A stretch of 64,000 nucleotides of DNA from Caballeronia peredens (GTDB taxonomy: Bacteria; Pseudomonadota; Gammaproteobacteria; Burkholderiales; Burkholderiaceae). Positions 53,714 to 62,803 of the stretch are shown here, piece by piece. The translations under genes and the position numbers were made by a program. The stretch spans positions 1 through 64,000 of the forward strand of contig FCOH02000019.1 in NCBI GenBank assembly GCA_001544595.2, in the 5' to 3' direction. The notes beneath the pieces are model-generated. The model was not told the origin of the DNA and ran no database searches. It saw only the letters and a program-made list of their open reading frames with translations. The stretch's first letter is position 1, and the number at the start of each line of letters is the position of its first letter.

Positions 53714-55942
53714 ATGGCGATGAACTTTGATTCACGATACTCCGACGTATCGACGGGCGACGAGTTACGTCTGTCCGATTATCTGGCGGCCGTACTGGGC
53801 AACTGGAAACTCGTCACGGTCGTGATGCTCGCCGTGGTCGCGCTGGGAACGGCGTACGCGTTCATCGCGACGCCGACCTACAAGGCGGACGCGCTGATCC
53901 AGGTCGAAGAGACGAACGCCAACAACAACCCGAACGCGAACGCCAACGCGGTGCAGGCGGTCTCGCAGATGTTCGACGCGAAGTCCACGACCGCCGCGCA
54001 GATCGAACTGCTGCGCTCGCGTCTCGTCGTCGACGACACGGTGCGGCGCCTGCATCTCGACATCAGCGCGGTGCCGCACGGCTTTCCCGTGGTCGGCGGC
54101 GTGATCGGCAGCGTCTTCTCGATGTTCAACACGCCGGTTCCGTCGGGCTATCTGTCGCGCTTCGCATGGGGCGGCGAGCAGATCGACGTGCCGCTCTTCG
54201 ACACGCCGAAGGATCTCTACGACAAGAAGTTCACGCTCGTCGCGGGCGAGAACGGCAGCTACGTGCTGAACGATCCGGACGGCGTCGCGATTCTGACGGG
54301 CCGGGTCGGCGAGGAAGCATCGGGCGTGACGCCGCAAGGGCCGGTGAAGCTCAAGGTCGACAAGCTCGTCGGCAACCCGGGCGTGCAGTTCGAGTTGCAG
54401 CGCTTCTCGACGCTCACCACCATCGACAGTCTGCAGAAGCGTCTGACGGTGGCCGAAACGGCGCTGCAGTCGGGCATCATCGGCGTGAGCCTCGAAGGCG
54501 GCAACCCGAAGGAAGTCGCGCAGATCGTCAATAACATCGCGAACCGCTATGTCGCGCAGGATGCCAACAAGCGCTCGGCGGAAGCGGAGCACACGCTCGC
54601 CTTCCTCGATCAGCAACTGCCGATTCTGAAGAAGCAACTCGACGAATCGGAGCAGAAGTACAACTCGTTCCGCAACAAGCAGGGCACGGTCGATCTCTCC
54701 GAGGAAAGCCGTCTGCTGCTGCAGCAGATCGTCGACAACAAGACCAAGCTCACGGACCTGCAACAGCAGCGCGCCGAACTGTCGTTGCGCTTCACGGCGA
54801 ATCACCCGTCGGTGCAGGCGCTCGATGCGCAGATCGGCGCACTCACCGGCGCGCAGTCGCGCATGGCGAAGAACGTGTCGACACTGCCCGATACCGAGCA
54901 GACCGCGCTGCGCTATCTGCGCGACGTGCGCGTGAACACCGAGCTCTACACGAACCTGCTGAACAGCGCGCAGCAACTGCGCATCGCGAAGGCAGGCCAG
55001 ATCGGCAACGTGCGCGTGGTCGACTTCGCGCAGGCGCCGGACGATCCCGTGCGTCCGAAGCGCGTGCTCATCATCGCCATCTCGGCGGGCGTGGGCCTCG
55101 TGCTCGGCATCATCCTCGCGTTCATCCGCAAGTCGCTGTACGGCGGCGTGGAGCGTCCGGAAGAGATCGAAAAGCAACTGGGCGTGCGCGTCTTCGCGAT
55201 CGTGCCGCGCAGCACGCAGCAACTGCGTCTGCAACGCAAGGTCGGCATGCGCCGCGAAGGGCTGCACGTGCTCGCCGCGCAGGCGCCGGAAGATGCCGCT
55301 GTCGAAGGTATTCGCGGCCTGCGCACGTCGCTGCAACTGCAACTCGCCGATGCGCGCAACAACGTCGTGATGCTCACCGGCTCGCGTCCGGAAGCGGGCA
55401 AGTCGTTCCTTTCGGTGAATCTCGCGACGCTCGTCGCCTCGACACGCAAGCGCGTTCTTCTGATCGACGGCGACATGCGCCGCGGCGACATCCACTCGCA
55501 CTTCGGCGTGCGTCATTCGCCGGGCCTCTCCGACGTGCTGATGGGCGCCGACGTGTCGAGCGCGATCCTGCACGACGTGCTGCCGGGCGTCGATCTCATC
55601 ACCAAGGGTTCGCTGCCTTCGCATCCGTCGGAACTCCTCGCGAGCGATCGTCTGGGCGACGTGCTGGGCGAACTCAAGCAACTCTACGACCTCGTGATCA
55701 TCGACACGCCGCCCGTGCTCGCGGTCACCGATGCAACGGTCATCGGCAAGCACGCGGGCACGAGCCTGCTCGTCGTGCGGCACGGCAAGAACCAGGTGCA
55801 GGAAATCGGCGAGACGATGAAGCGCCTGCACCATGGCGGCGTGAACATGAAGGGTGTGCTGCTCACGGACGTTCCGCAGTCGAAGATGTTGATGGGTAGT
55901 ACATACGCCGGGTATTACGGCTACGAAAGCATCGCGGAGTAG
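53714..55942 (+). CDS. wzc: tyrosine autokinase / chain-length determinant (Wzc/BceF family)
   Basis: 742 aa. Wzz-type N-terminal part between two membrane helices (about residues 32-52 and 450-470), a GNVR-like region, then the cytoplasmic BY-kinase: Walker A GSRPEAGKS, A' VLLIDGDMRRGD, Walker B LVIIDTPPVLAVTD, and a short C-terminal Tyr cluster (YAGYYGY). Controls polymerisation and export with Wza. No Wzb/BceD-type phosphatase gene lies between or next to these genes. ATG 53714 or 53720. Confidence 0.94.
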   Translation: MAMNFDSRYSDVSTGDELRLSDYLAAVLGNWKLVTVVMLAVVALGTAYAFIATPTYKADALIQVEETNANNNPNANANAVQAVSQMFDAKSTTAAQIELLRSRLVVDDTVRRLHLDISAVPHGFPVVGGVIGSVFSMFNTPVPSGYLSRFAWGGEQIDVPLFDTPKDLYDKKFTLVAGENGSYVLNDPDGVAILTGRVGEEASGVTPQGPVKLKVDKLVGNPGVQFELQRFSTLTTIDSLQKRLTVAETALQSGIIGVSLEGGNPKEVAQIVNNIANRYVAQDANKRSAEAEHTLAFLDQQLPILKKQLDESEQKYNSFRNKQGTVDLSEESRLLLQQIVDNKTKLTDLQQQRAELSLRFTANHPSVQALDAQIGALTGAQSRMAKNVSTLPDTEQTALRYLRDVRVNTELYTNLLNSAQQLRIAKAGQIGNVRVVDFAQAPDDPVRPKRVLIIAISAGVGLVLGIILAFIRKSLYGGVERPEEIEKQLGVRVFAIVPRSTQQLRLQRKVGMRREGLHVLAAQAPEDAAVEGIRGLRTSLQLQLADARNNVVMLTGSRPEAGKSFLSVNLATLVASTRKRVLLIDGDMRRGDIHSHFGVRHSPGLSDVLMGADVSSAILHDVLPGVDLITKGSLPSHPSELLASDRLGDVLGELKQLYDLVIIDTPPVLAVTDATVIGKHAGTSLLVVRHGKNQVQEIGETMKRLHHGGVNMKGVLLTDVPQSKMLMGSTYAGYYGYESIAE

Positions 55943-55985
55943 GGCATCGCGGAAAAAAGCTCGGTAGTGCCCGGTACAACAATGT

Positions 55986-56005
55986 CGGCGCGTCCCCGCG
56001 CGCCG
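55986..56005 (+). repeat. intercistronic hairpin between wzc and gmd
   Basis: CGGCGCG, 6-base loop, CGCGCCG: 7-bp GC stem 32 bases before the gmd ATG. No T-run. Third strong GC hairpin type seen at gene junctions in this window. Confidence 0.45.
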
Positions 56006-56036
56006 CATCTAGAGACCGAAGATGGAGAGGTTACGC

Positions 56037-57155
56037 ATGGACCGCAAAGTCGCTTTGATCACCGGCATCACCGGGCAAGACGGGTCGTATCTTGCCGAAC
56101 TGTTGCTGAGCAAGGGTTACGAGGTGCACGGCATCAAGCGCCGTAGTTCGCTCTTCAACACAGACCGCATCGATCACCTGTACCGCGACCCGCACGAAGC
56201 GGACCAGCGCCTGTTCCTGCATCACGGCGACCTGACCGATTCGACGAGCCTCGTGCGCATCATCCAGCGGGTGATGCCCGACGAGATCTACAACCTCGCC
56301 GCGCAGAGCCATGTCGCGGTGTCGTTCGAGGAGCCCGAGTACACGGCCAACGCCGATGGCCTCGGCGCGCTGCGCATCCTGGAGGCGATACGTATTCTGG
56401 GCCTGGAAAAGAAGACGCGTTTCTATCAAGCTTCGACATCCGAACTATATGGTCTGGTTCAGGAGATTCCGCAGCGCGAGAGCACGCCGTTCTATCCGCG
56501 CAGCCCGTATGCGGTCGCGAAGCTCTATGCGTACTGGATCACGGTGAATTATCGCGAGGCGTACGGCATGTACGCGTGCAACGGCATTCTGTTCAACCAC
56601 GAATCTCCGGTGCGCGGCGAAACCTTCGTGACCCGCAAGATCACGCGAGCGATCGCGCGCATCGCCGTGGGCCTGCAGGACGATCTCTATCTCGGCAATC
56701 TCTCCGCGTTGCGCGACTGGGGCCATGCGCGCGATTACGTCGAGATGCAATGGATGATGCTGCAGCAGGAAAAGCCCGAGGACTTCGTGATCGCGACGGG
56801 CGTGCAGTACAGCGTGCGCGAGTTCGTGCAGCAGGCGGCGGCCGAGCTCGGCATTCATGTGCGCTTCGAGGGCGAGGGCGCCGATGAAGTCGGCATCGTG
56901 GATCGCGTCGAGAGCCGCGAGACCAAGCTCGCGCCGGGACGGGTGATCGTGCGCGTCGATCCGCGCTACTTCCGCCCGACCGAAGTCGAGACGCTGCTCG
57001 GCGACCCCTCGAAGGCGCACGCGAAGCTCGGCTGGCGTCCCGTCACGCCGTTCCAGGCGCTCGTCAAGGAAATGGTGCGCGCCGACTATCAAATCGCCCG
57101 GCGCGACGCGCTTGTCACGCTCGCCGGTTTCAAAGCCCTCGAACATCACGAGTGA
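56037..57155 (+). CDS. gmd: GDP-mannose 4,6-dehydratase
   Basis: 372 aa extended [51 protein letters not shown] (YxxxK) and [17 protein letters not shown] are diagnostic of Gmd (BceN). Converts GDP-mannose to GDP-4-keto-6-deoxymannose. ATG 56037 is preceded by GGAGAGG at 7 bases. Next to fcl, giving the full route to GDP-L-fucose. Confidence 0.96.
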   Translation: MDRKVALITGITGQDGSYLAELLLSKGYEVHGIKRRSSLFNTDRIDHLYRDPHEADQRLFLHHGDLTDSTSLVRIIQRVMPDEIYNLAAQSHVAVSFEEPEYTANADGLGALRILEAIRILGLEKKTRFYQASTSELYGLVQEIPQRESTPFYPRSPYAVAKLYAYWITVNYREAYGMYACNGILFNHESPVRGETFVTRKITRAIARIAVGLQDDLYLGNLSALRDWGHARDYVEMQWMMLQQEKPEDFVIATGVQYSVREFVQQAAAELGIHVRFEGEGADEVGIVDRVESRETKLAPGRVIVRVDPRYFRPTEVETLLGDPSKAHAKLGWRPVTPFQALVKEMVRADYQIARRDALVTLAGFKALEHHE

Positions 57156-57160
57156 AGCGC

Positions 57161-58117
57161 ATGGATAAGCACGCACGTATCTTCGTTGCAGGACATCGCG
57201 GGATGGTCGGCTCGGCGCTCGTGCGCCGCTTGACGGACGCCGGCTATCGCAACATCGTCACACGCACGAAGACGCATCTCGATCTCATCGACCAGGGCGG
57301 CGTGAACCTGTTTTTCGAGGAAGAGAAGATCGACGTGGTGTTTCTCGCGGCGGCGCGCGTAGGCGGCATCCTCGCAAATTCGACGATGCCCGCCTCGTTC
57401 ATCTACGAGAACCTCGCGATCGAAACGAACGTGATCCACGCGGCGTGCCGCTGGAACGTGTCGAAGCTGATCTTCTTCGGTTCGTCGTGCATCTATCCGA
57501 AGGCGTGCCCGCAGCCGATCAAGGAGGAATACCTCCTGCAATCCGCGCTGGAGCCGACCAACGAAGCCTACGCGATCGCGAAGATCGCCGGCCTCAAGAT
57601 GTGCGAAGCCTACAACCGCCAGTACGGCACGAAGTTCGTTTCGCTGATGCCGACGAACCTCTACGGCCCGAACGACAACTACGACCTGAAGAGCAGCCAC
57701 GTGCTGCCCGCGCTGATCCGCAAGGCGCACGAGGCCAAGCTGCGCGGCGACGCGACGCTGCCCGTGTGGGGCTCGGGCACGCCGCGCCGCGAGTTCCTGC
57801 ATGTCGACGATCTCGCCGACGCCGCGGCCTTCCTGATGGAGCGCGACGTGAGCGAGGGCGTGTTCAACGTCGGCGTGGGCGAGGATCTGACCATCCGCGA
57901 ACTGGCGCAGACGGTCTGCCGCGTGGTCGGCTTTCACGGCGAACTCGTGTTCGATCCGCTCAAGCCGGACGGCACGCCGCGCAAGCTGCTCGATGTCTCG
58001 AAGCTCGGAGACATGGGATGGCGTGCGTCGATTGCGCTTGAAGACGGGATTCGCGCGACGTATGCGGACTTTCTCGCGCGCTATGCATCGATGCAGCAGG
58101 CGCCGGTCGCGGCCTGA
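57161..58117 (+). CDS. fcl: GDP-L-fucose synthase (epimerase/reductase)
   Basis: 318 aa SDR: IFVAGHRGMVGSALVRRL, FFGSSCIYPK, YAIAK (YxxxK), RREFLHVDDLADA, as in Fcl/WcaG. Epimerises and reduces the Gmd product to GDP-L-fucose. ATG 57161 lies 5 bases after the gmd stop; an in-frame GTG at 57152 overlaps gmd and could also serve. Confidence 0.95.
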   Translation: MDKHARIFVAGHRGMVGSALVRRLTDAGYRNIVTRTKTHLDLIDQGGVNLFFEEEKIDVVFLAAARVGGILANSTMPASFIYENLAIETNVIHAACRWNVSKLIFFGSSCIYPKACPQPIKEEYLLQSALEPTNEAYAIAKIAGLKMCEAYNRQYGTKFVSLMPTNLYGPNDNYDLKSSHVLPALIRKAHEAKLRGDATLPVWGSGTPRREFLHVDDLADAAAFLMERDVSEGVFNVGVGEDLTIRELAQTVCRVVGFHGELVFDPLKPDGTPRKLLDVSKLGDMGWRASIALEDGIRATYADFLARYASMQQAPVAA

Positions 58118-58165
58118 ACGCGCATCGACTACGACGATAACGATACTCCCAGGGACAAAACAACA

Positions 58166-59308
58166 ATGTCTGCAACAGTGACCATCTTTCATAACGTCGT
58201 GTGGTCGCGGCACAAGGGTGAAGTGCTGTCCGAACTGCACAGCATCTCGGGCTCGGGCTCGATCCGCTACTCGATGGTGCAGATCGCCGACACCGAGCAC
58301 GATCGCATCGGCTTCTCGGACGTCGACTATTCGTTCCATCGCTATCCGATGAAGAAGCTCTTCAACGGCTGCTACGAGGATGTGCCGACCTGGCGCATGA
58401 CGATGCGTCTCACCTGGGAAGTCCTGAAGACGAAAGCGGATCTCGTGGTTTTGCCGGGCTATCATCGTCCCGAATATTGGGCGATGCTTGCGGCATGCAT
58501 CGTGACGGGCAAGCGGCGCGCGGTATTTTGCGATTCGACGGCGCGCGACAATCCGCGCCGCATGGTCACCTCGATTCCGAAGCGCCTGTTCTTCGCGCTG
58601 TGCGACGGCTACTTCGCGTTCGGCCTGCGCAGCCGCGAGTATCTGATGTCGCTCGGCGCGAAGCAGGACACGATCTTCAGTCCGTGCCAGGCCGCGGCGC
58701 TGCCGCGTTCGTTCACGCCGGACGCGGTGGTGCCCGACAGGGTCGCGTATCGCGAGGGCAACAAGCCGGTGTTTCTGTTCGTCGGCCGTTTGTCGGCGGA
58801 GAAGGGAATTAATACGCTCGTAGAAGCGTTCAGGATGTTGAAGGAGCGTGTGCCGGATGCGGAGTTGCGCATCGTCGGCACCGGGCCGCTCGGCAATCAG
58901 CTTAAGCAGCAAGCCGCCGATACCGGTCTGCAAGACTCCGTGAAGTTTCTGGGCAGCCTGCAGGACGAGCCGCTCTCGCGCGAATATTTCGGCGCTACGT
59001 GCATGGTGCTGCCGAGCGTGCGCGAGCCCTGGGGCCTCGTGACGAACGAGGCGCTGAGCCACGGCTGTCCGGTCATCGTCAGCGAGAGCTGCGGCTGCGT
59101 GCCGGAACTCGTCGTCGATGGCGTGTCAGGTTATTCGTTTCCCGCGGGCGATGTGCCGGCGCTGCATCGCACGATGCTGAAGTCGCTCGAAGCGTTCGCC
59201 GATACGGCGGGCGTCGCGAGGCGCTGCACGGATGTGATCCAGCGCTTCGATCCGCCGTCCGCGGCGGCGAACATCGCACGCGGTTGCGCGCTTCTGCTGA
59301 TGAACTGA
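58166..59308 (+). CDS. GT4-family glycosyltransferase
   Basis: 380 aa GT-B enzyme: FLFVGRLSAEKGINTLVEAF, RIVGTGPLGNQLKQQ, PSVREPWGLVTNEALSHGCPVI (EPWG-type GT4 motif with the catalytic Glu region). The N-terminal acceptor domain is unusual (VTIFHNVVWSRHKGEVLSEL). ATG 58166 is preceded by CAGGGAC. Donor unknown; GDP-fucose or GDP-mannose are available from the operon. Confidence 0.88.
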   Translation: MSATVTIFHNVVWSRHKGEVLSELHSISGSGSIRYSMVQIADTEHDRIGFSDVDYSFHRYPMKKLFNGCYEDVPTWRMTMRLTWEVLKTKADLVVLPGYHRPEYWAMLAACIVTGKRRAVFCDSTARDNPRRMVTSIPKRLFFALCDGYFAFGLRSREYLMSLGAKQDTIFSPCQAAALPRSFTPDAVVPDRVAYREGNKPVFLFVGRLSAEKGINTLVEAFRMLKERVPDAELRIVGTGPLGNQLKQQAADTGLQDSVKFLGSLQDEPLSREYFGATCMVLPSVREPWGLVTNEALSHGCPVIVSESCGCVPELVVDGVSGYSFPAGDVPALHRTMLKSLEAFADTAGVARRCTDVIQRFDPPSAAANIARGCALLLMN

Positions 59309-59340
59309 ACGAAGGGAGGATTCACACGCGGCTTTTCGGC

Positions 59341-59374
59341 GCCGCCGGATACGCGGTCCTGCGTACCCGGCGGC
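59341..59374 (+). terminator. long hairpin between two glycosyltransferase genes
   Basis: Arms 59341-59354 and 59361-59374: 14-bp stem with one A-C mismatch and a 6-base loop, in a 133-base gap. Weak T content after it (CTTTG). Either an attenuator separating expression of the two genes or an mRNA stabiliser. Confidence 0.5.
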
Positions 59375-59441
59375 CGGCGCTTTGCCCGGGCGGCGAGGAC
59401 ACGCCCGGGGATGCGGGCGCGAATGTCGGGCGAGGGACCAC

Positions 59442-60797
59442 ATGAGAATACTGATCTACGGGCTGAACTATGCGCCCGAGTTGACGGGTACCGGAAAGTA
59501 CACGGCGGAGATGGCCGAGGCGCTGGCCGAGTCGGGCCACGACGTGCGCGTCGTCTGCGCGCCGCCGTATTACCCGGAATGGAAGGTGGGGGAGGGCTAC
59601 AGGAGCTGGATGCACCGGATCGAGACGCGCCGCGGCGTGCGTCTGTGGCGCGCGCCGCTGTGGGTGCCTGCGAAGCCGAGCGGCGCGAAGCGCATGCTGC
59701 ATCTCGCGTCGTTCGCGTGCGCCTCGCTGCCTGCGCTCGCCGTGCATGCGCTGTGGCGCCCGCACGTCGTGATGACCATCGCACCGAGCCTGCTCAATGC
59801 GCCCGGCGCGCTCATGCTCGCGCGCATGACGGGTGCGCGTTCGTGGCTGCATATCCAGGACTTCGAAGTCGATGCCGCGTTCGACTTGGGCCTGCTCAAG
59901 AATCCTCGCGCGGGCCGCATGGCGCTCGCCTTCGAACGCTGGCTCATGAAGCGCTTCGACGTGGTGTCGTCGATCTCCGACAAGATGGTCGACCGCGCCG
60001 TGAACAAGGGCGTGGCGCTCGCCAACGTCTTTCATCTGCCGAACTGGGTCGATACCGCCGCGATCTTCCCGCTCGACCGGCCAAGCGAATTGCGCCGCGA
60101 ACTGGACATCGGCGAGCATACGGCCGTCGTGCTCTATTCGGGCAACATGGGCGCGAAGCAGGGGCTCGACGTGCTCGCCGACGCGGCCGCCGCGCTCGGG
60201 TCGCGCGAGGACATCGTCTTCGTGTTCTGCGGCAACGGCGCGACGCGGACGCAGTTGCAGAAGCGCTGCGCCGATCTGTCCAACACGCGTTTTCTGAGCC
60301 TGCAACCCGTCGAGCGTCTGAACGAGCTGCTCAATCTCGCCGACATCCACGTGCTGCCGCAGCGCGGCGACGTCGCCGATCTCGTCATGCCGTCGAAGCT
60401 GACCGGCATGTTCGCGAGCGCGCGCGCCGTCATCGCGATGGCGCATCCGGGCACCGAGCTGCACGAGGCGGTGAACGGACGCGGCGAAGTGATCGAGCCG
60501 GAGAACGCGCAGGCGCTGATCGGCGCGATCGAGATGCTCGTAGCCGATCCCGCATTGCGAGCGCGTCATGGCGACGAAGGGCGGCGCTTCGCGCAGGAGC
60601 GGCTCGCGCCGGCGGCCGTGTTCGCACGGATGCAGGAACGGCTCTTCGAGCTGGCGGGCTCGCGTCTGCCGAATGCGGCGGAAGTGCGTCTGCAGGAAGC
60701 CGGTTCGCAGCCGCGGCCCGCCGATGTCGCGGACGTCGCGCTCACGCGCATCGCGGAACGCGCGCCGATCCTGCCGCAGATCGAGAAGATCGAGTAG
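59442..60797 (+). CDS. WcaI-like GT4 glycosyltransferase
   Basis: 451 aa. LIYGLNYAPELTGTGKYTAEM, VCAPPYYPEWKV, LHIQDFEVDAAFDLGLL, LYSGNMGAKQGLDVLADAA and LPQRGDVADLVMPSKLTGM match the colanic-acid WcaI family of GT4 enzymes, which has been linked to fucosyl transfer. ATG 59442 is preceded by GAGGG at 5 bases; the frame opens at 59382. The C-terminal 40 residues are variable. Confidence 0.9.
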   Translation: MRILIYGLNYAPELTGTGKYTAEMAEALAESGHDVRVVCAPPYYPEWKVGEGYRSWMHRIETRRGVRLWRAPLWVPAKPSGAKRMLHLASFACASLPALAVHALWRPHVVMTIAPSLLNAPGALMLARMTGARSWLHIQDFEVDAAFDLGLLKNPRAGRMALAFERWLMKRFDVVSSISDKMVDRAVNKGVALANVFHLPNWVDTAAIFPLDRPSELRRELDIGEHTAVVLYSGNMGAKQGLDVLADAAAALGSREDIVFVFCGNGATRTQLQKRCADLSNTRFLSLQPVERLNELLNLADIHVLPQRGDVADLVMPSKLTGMFASARAVIAMAHPGTELHEAVNGRGEVIEPENAQALIGAIEMLVADPALRARHGDEGRRFAQERLAPAAVFARMQERLFELAGSRLPNAAEVRLQEAGSQPRPADVADVALTRIAERAPILPQIEKIE

Positions 60798-60824
60798 GGC
60801 GTGAGGGTTGTTTGTCTTGCCGGC

Positions 60825-60858
60825 GGGCCTCGCGTGAACGTTCGTTCGCGCGAGGCCC
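60825..60858. terminator. bidirectional terminator-like hairpin
   Basis: 15-bp stem (60825-60839 with 60844-60858, one G-T pair) closed by GTTC, between the convergent WcaI-like and small secreted-protein genes. No clear T-run, but the stem is the most stable in the window. Confidence 0.65.
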
Positions 60859-60877
60859 AAATGCTTAGTAGCGCGAC

Positions 60878-61351
60878 CTAGTACGGCGACTTGTAAATGT
60901 CCCGCGCGCGCGCCGCGTTCGCGGCCGGCGGCTTGAGACCCGCGGGCGTCGGATAGAGCGTCGCGGCCGCGCCTTGCGGCTGCATCATCATCTTCCCGTC
61001 GTTCTTGCGTGCCGTCGCGCGCAACTGTGCGCCTGCCGCCGGGTTGCCCACATAACCGTTCTGCTGTGCGAGCAGCTTGTCCGTCGGCGAGACGCCCTGC
61101 GCGGTCTGCGCGTTGGTGATCGGACCGCGCTGGCCGCCGCGTCCGTTGGTCGGCGCGCCGTACGGGTCCGAGTACGTGCCCGGACTGCCGAGCAGATCCA
61201 TTTCGGCCGGTGCGCCGCCGCCCGCCTGTCCCTTGGTGATGGCCGCGTCGGCGAAATTGCCCGCATGCGCCGCCGACGCTGCGACCAGCGCGCACGGCGC
61301 CAGCGCGCTCATGAAGAGAGAGAAGAGCGCCGTGCGTAGCTCATGTTTCAT
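60878..61351 (-). CDS. small exported protein of unknown function
   Basis: 157 aa from ATG 61351, which has GGAGG 6 bases upstream; the frame is open to 61480 but without coding character. Clear Sec signal peptide (FSLFMSALAPCALVAASAAHA, cleavage after AHA). The mature part is Gly/Pro/Gln-rich with short motifs (GPITNAQTAQG, KMMMQPQG) and no known domain; probably disordered. Opposite in direction to the exopolysaccharide genes and placed inside them. Function not recognised. Confidence 0.7.
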   Translation of the reverse strand: MKHELRTALFSLFMSALAPCALVAASAAHAGNFADAAITKGQAGGGAPAEMDLLGSPGTYSDPYGAPTNGRGGQRGPITNAQTAQGVSPTDKLLAQQNGYVGNPAAGAQLRATARKNDGKMMMQPQGAAATLYPTPAGLKPPAANAARARDIYKSPY

Positions 61352-61780
61352 CGAAGCCTCCAGGCGTGTTGCCGTGTATCGCCGCGCATCGAAAAGCGGC
61401 ATCGCGCATCGTTTCGGGGCGCGTCGAGAAGCGTCCTGCGACGAGCCCCGCGCGCATGCAAACACGATACTGCGCGCCACCGCCGGCTACCGCCAAAAGC
61501 CATGCCGAAGCGGCCATTCGAATCGGGGAGCATGCGTCGCATCGCACCCTTCGCCGATAATCGACTTACCAAACGCCGCGTACGGACGATGTGAGGGCGC
61601 GTGTTCCCCCCGAATGGGTGGACGACAAGACGGCCTCGATCGCGTGATCATGCGGTGCAGGACGAGCAGCATGCCGGTTCGTATGACGAGAATCGAAATA
61701 GAAGTCGCGGGCATGGCATGACAGGCGTGGCGCGCCGCAAGGCGGCCCTGGCGCAAGAGCGGTGTTATGGCGGGGGTCAT
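61352..61780. other. 429-bp region between divergent secreted-protein and WcaF-like genes
   Basis: No gene is supported, though the WcaF-like frame is open to 61601. It should hold promoters for both directions. I see no clear -35/-10 pair. GGGGG (about 61768-61772) just upstream of 61781 can act as ribosome site. Confidence 0.5.
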
Positions 61781-62410
61781 ATGGACAGAGCGATCGGGGA
61801 GCGTCGCGTCGGCAAGCCCGACAACGGCGACGCACTCGCTGCGCGCGGCACGACAGCGCCCGGCAAGGTGATCGACCTGTCGCGCGCCGGGCCGGGCAAC
61901 TACGAAGCCAGACGCGGATTCTTCATCGAGCTCGTGTGGTTCTTCATCGAAGCCTGCTTCATCAACAACAAGCTGATCCCGGTGTCGTTCTTGCGCGTCG
62001 CGCTGCTGCGCGCGTTCGGCGCGCGTATCGGCGCGAACTGCCGCATGCCGCATCCGATCCGCGTGAAGGCGCCGTGGAATCTCGAAGTCGGCGACAACTG
62101 CTGGTTCGGCGTCGACGCATGGATCTATAACCAGACGGACATTCGCATCGGCAACAACGTCTGCATCTCGCAGGGCGTATTCCTGACGACGGGTTCGCAC
62201 GACGTGGCCGGCAACATGGACCTGCAGGTCGCACCGATCGTGATCGAGGACGGCGTCTGGATCACATCCAAGTGCGTGGTGCAGATGGGCGTCACCATCG
62301 GACGTTCGGCGGTCGTCACGCCGCTTTCCGTGGTGCATCGCTCGCTCGACGCGGAAGGCGTGTACGGCGGCAATCCCGTGCGCTTCATCAGAAAGCGTTT
62401 TCCCGTGTAA
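61781..62410 (+). CDS. WcaF-like hexapeptide-repeat acetyltransferase
   Basis: 209 aa. Left-handed beta-helix repeats (IRVKAPWNLEVGDNCWFG, DIRIGNNVCISQGVFLTT) with catalytic GSHD, and the C-terminal GVYGGNPVRFIRKR typical of sugar O-acetyltransferases (WcaF/NodL group). Predicted to acetylate a sugar of the exopolysaccharide. ATG 61781 follows GGGGG; ATG 61718 is possible. Confidence 0.88.
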   Translation: MDRAIGERRVGKPDNGDALAARGTTAPGKVIDLSRAGPGNYEARRGFFIELVWFFIEACFINNKLIPVSFLRVALLRAFGARIGANCRMPHPIRVKAPWNLEVGDNCWFGVDAWIYNQTDIRIGNNVCISQGVFLTTGSHDVAGNMDLQVAPIVIEDGVWITSKCVVQMGVTIGRSAVVTPLSVVHRSLDAEGVYGGNPVRFIRKRFPV

Positions 62411-62803
62411 ATCATCAAGCCGCGAGAAGCGTGTTGCTGTGCGCTTCATCGCGACGTGGCGTCGAAACGTTGCAACGTTGCACGACGCCGGAGACGGCGA
62501 GAGATACAGCGCGCCCGGCGCGACGGACCGAAGAGCTCGACGAAGAGCCACCCGCCCGCGCCGGGATTTCGTGAACCGAATTGCGAAGGAGGCAGTGAAG
62601 CTGAACCGGAGTTCCGAGGGCACGCGATCGCGCGACAGGCGCGCAGTTCGATCGCGTGGAAGGGGCACCGTCGAGATCGTCCGTATCGTGCGCGCGGGTG
62701 TCGTGCGCGGATGCGGCGTTTTGGACAATGGGTCAGAAGCGCGGTGGCGATTCGGGCAGCACGCGACACCGCTCTAAGCACGGAATAAGAGGGAGCACGG
62801 GGC
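62411..62803 (+). other. 393-bp intergenic region before the oxidoreductase
   Basis: No gene seen. Contains one perfect palindrome (listed next) and, at the right end, the GAGGGAG ribosome site for the oxidoreductase. Confidence 0.5.
62466..62479. promoter_or_regulatory. 14-bp palindrome, candidate operator
   Basis: AACGTTGCAACGTT is its own reverse complement and lies 56 bases after the WcaF-like stop. Length suits a small dimeric regulator such as a LacI- or TetR-type protein; no promoter boxes are clear beside it. Confidence 0.35.

Noticed and set aside
53765-56008. 747-codon open frame on the minus strand opposite wzc
   Set aside because: Low-complexity Arg/His/Leu-rich translation; wzc on the other strand has complete Walker motifs and membrane helices.
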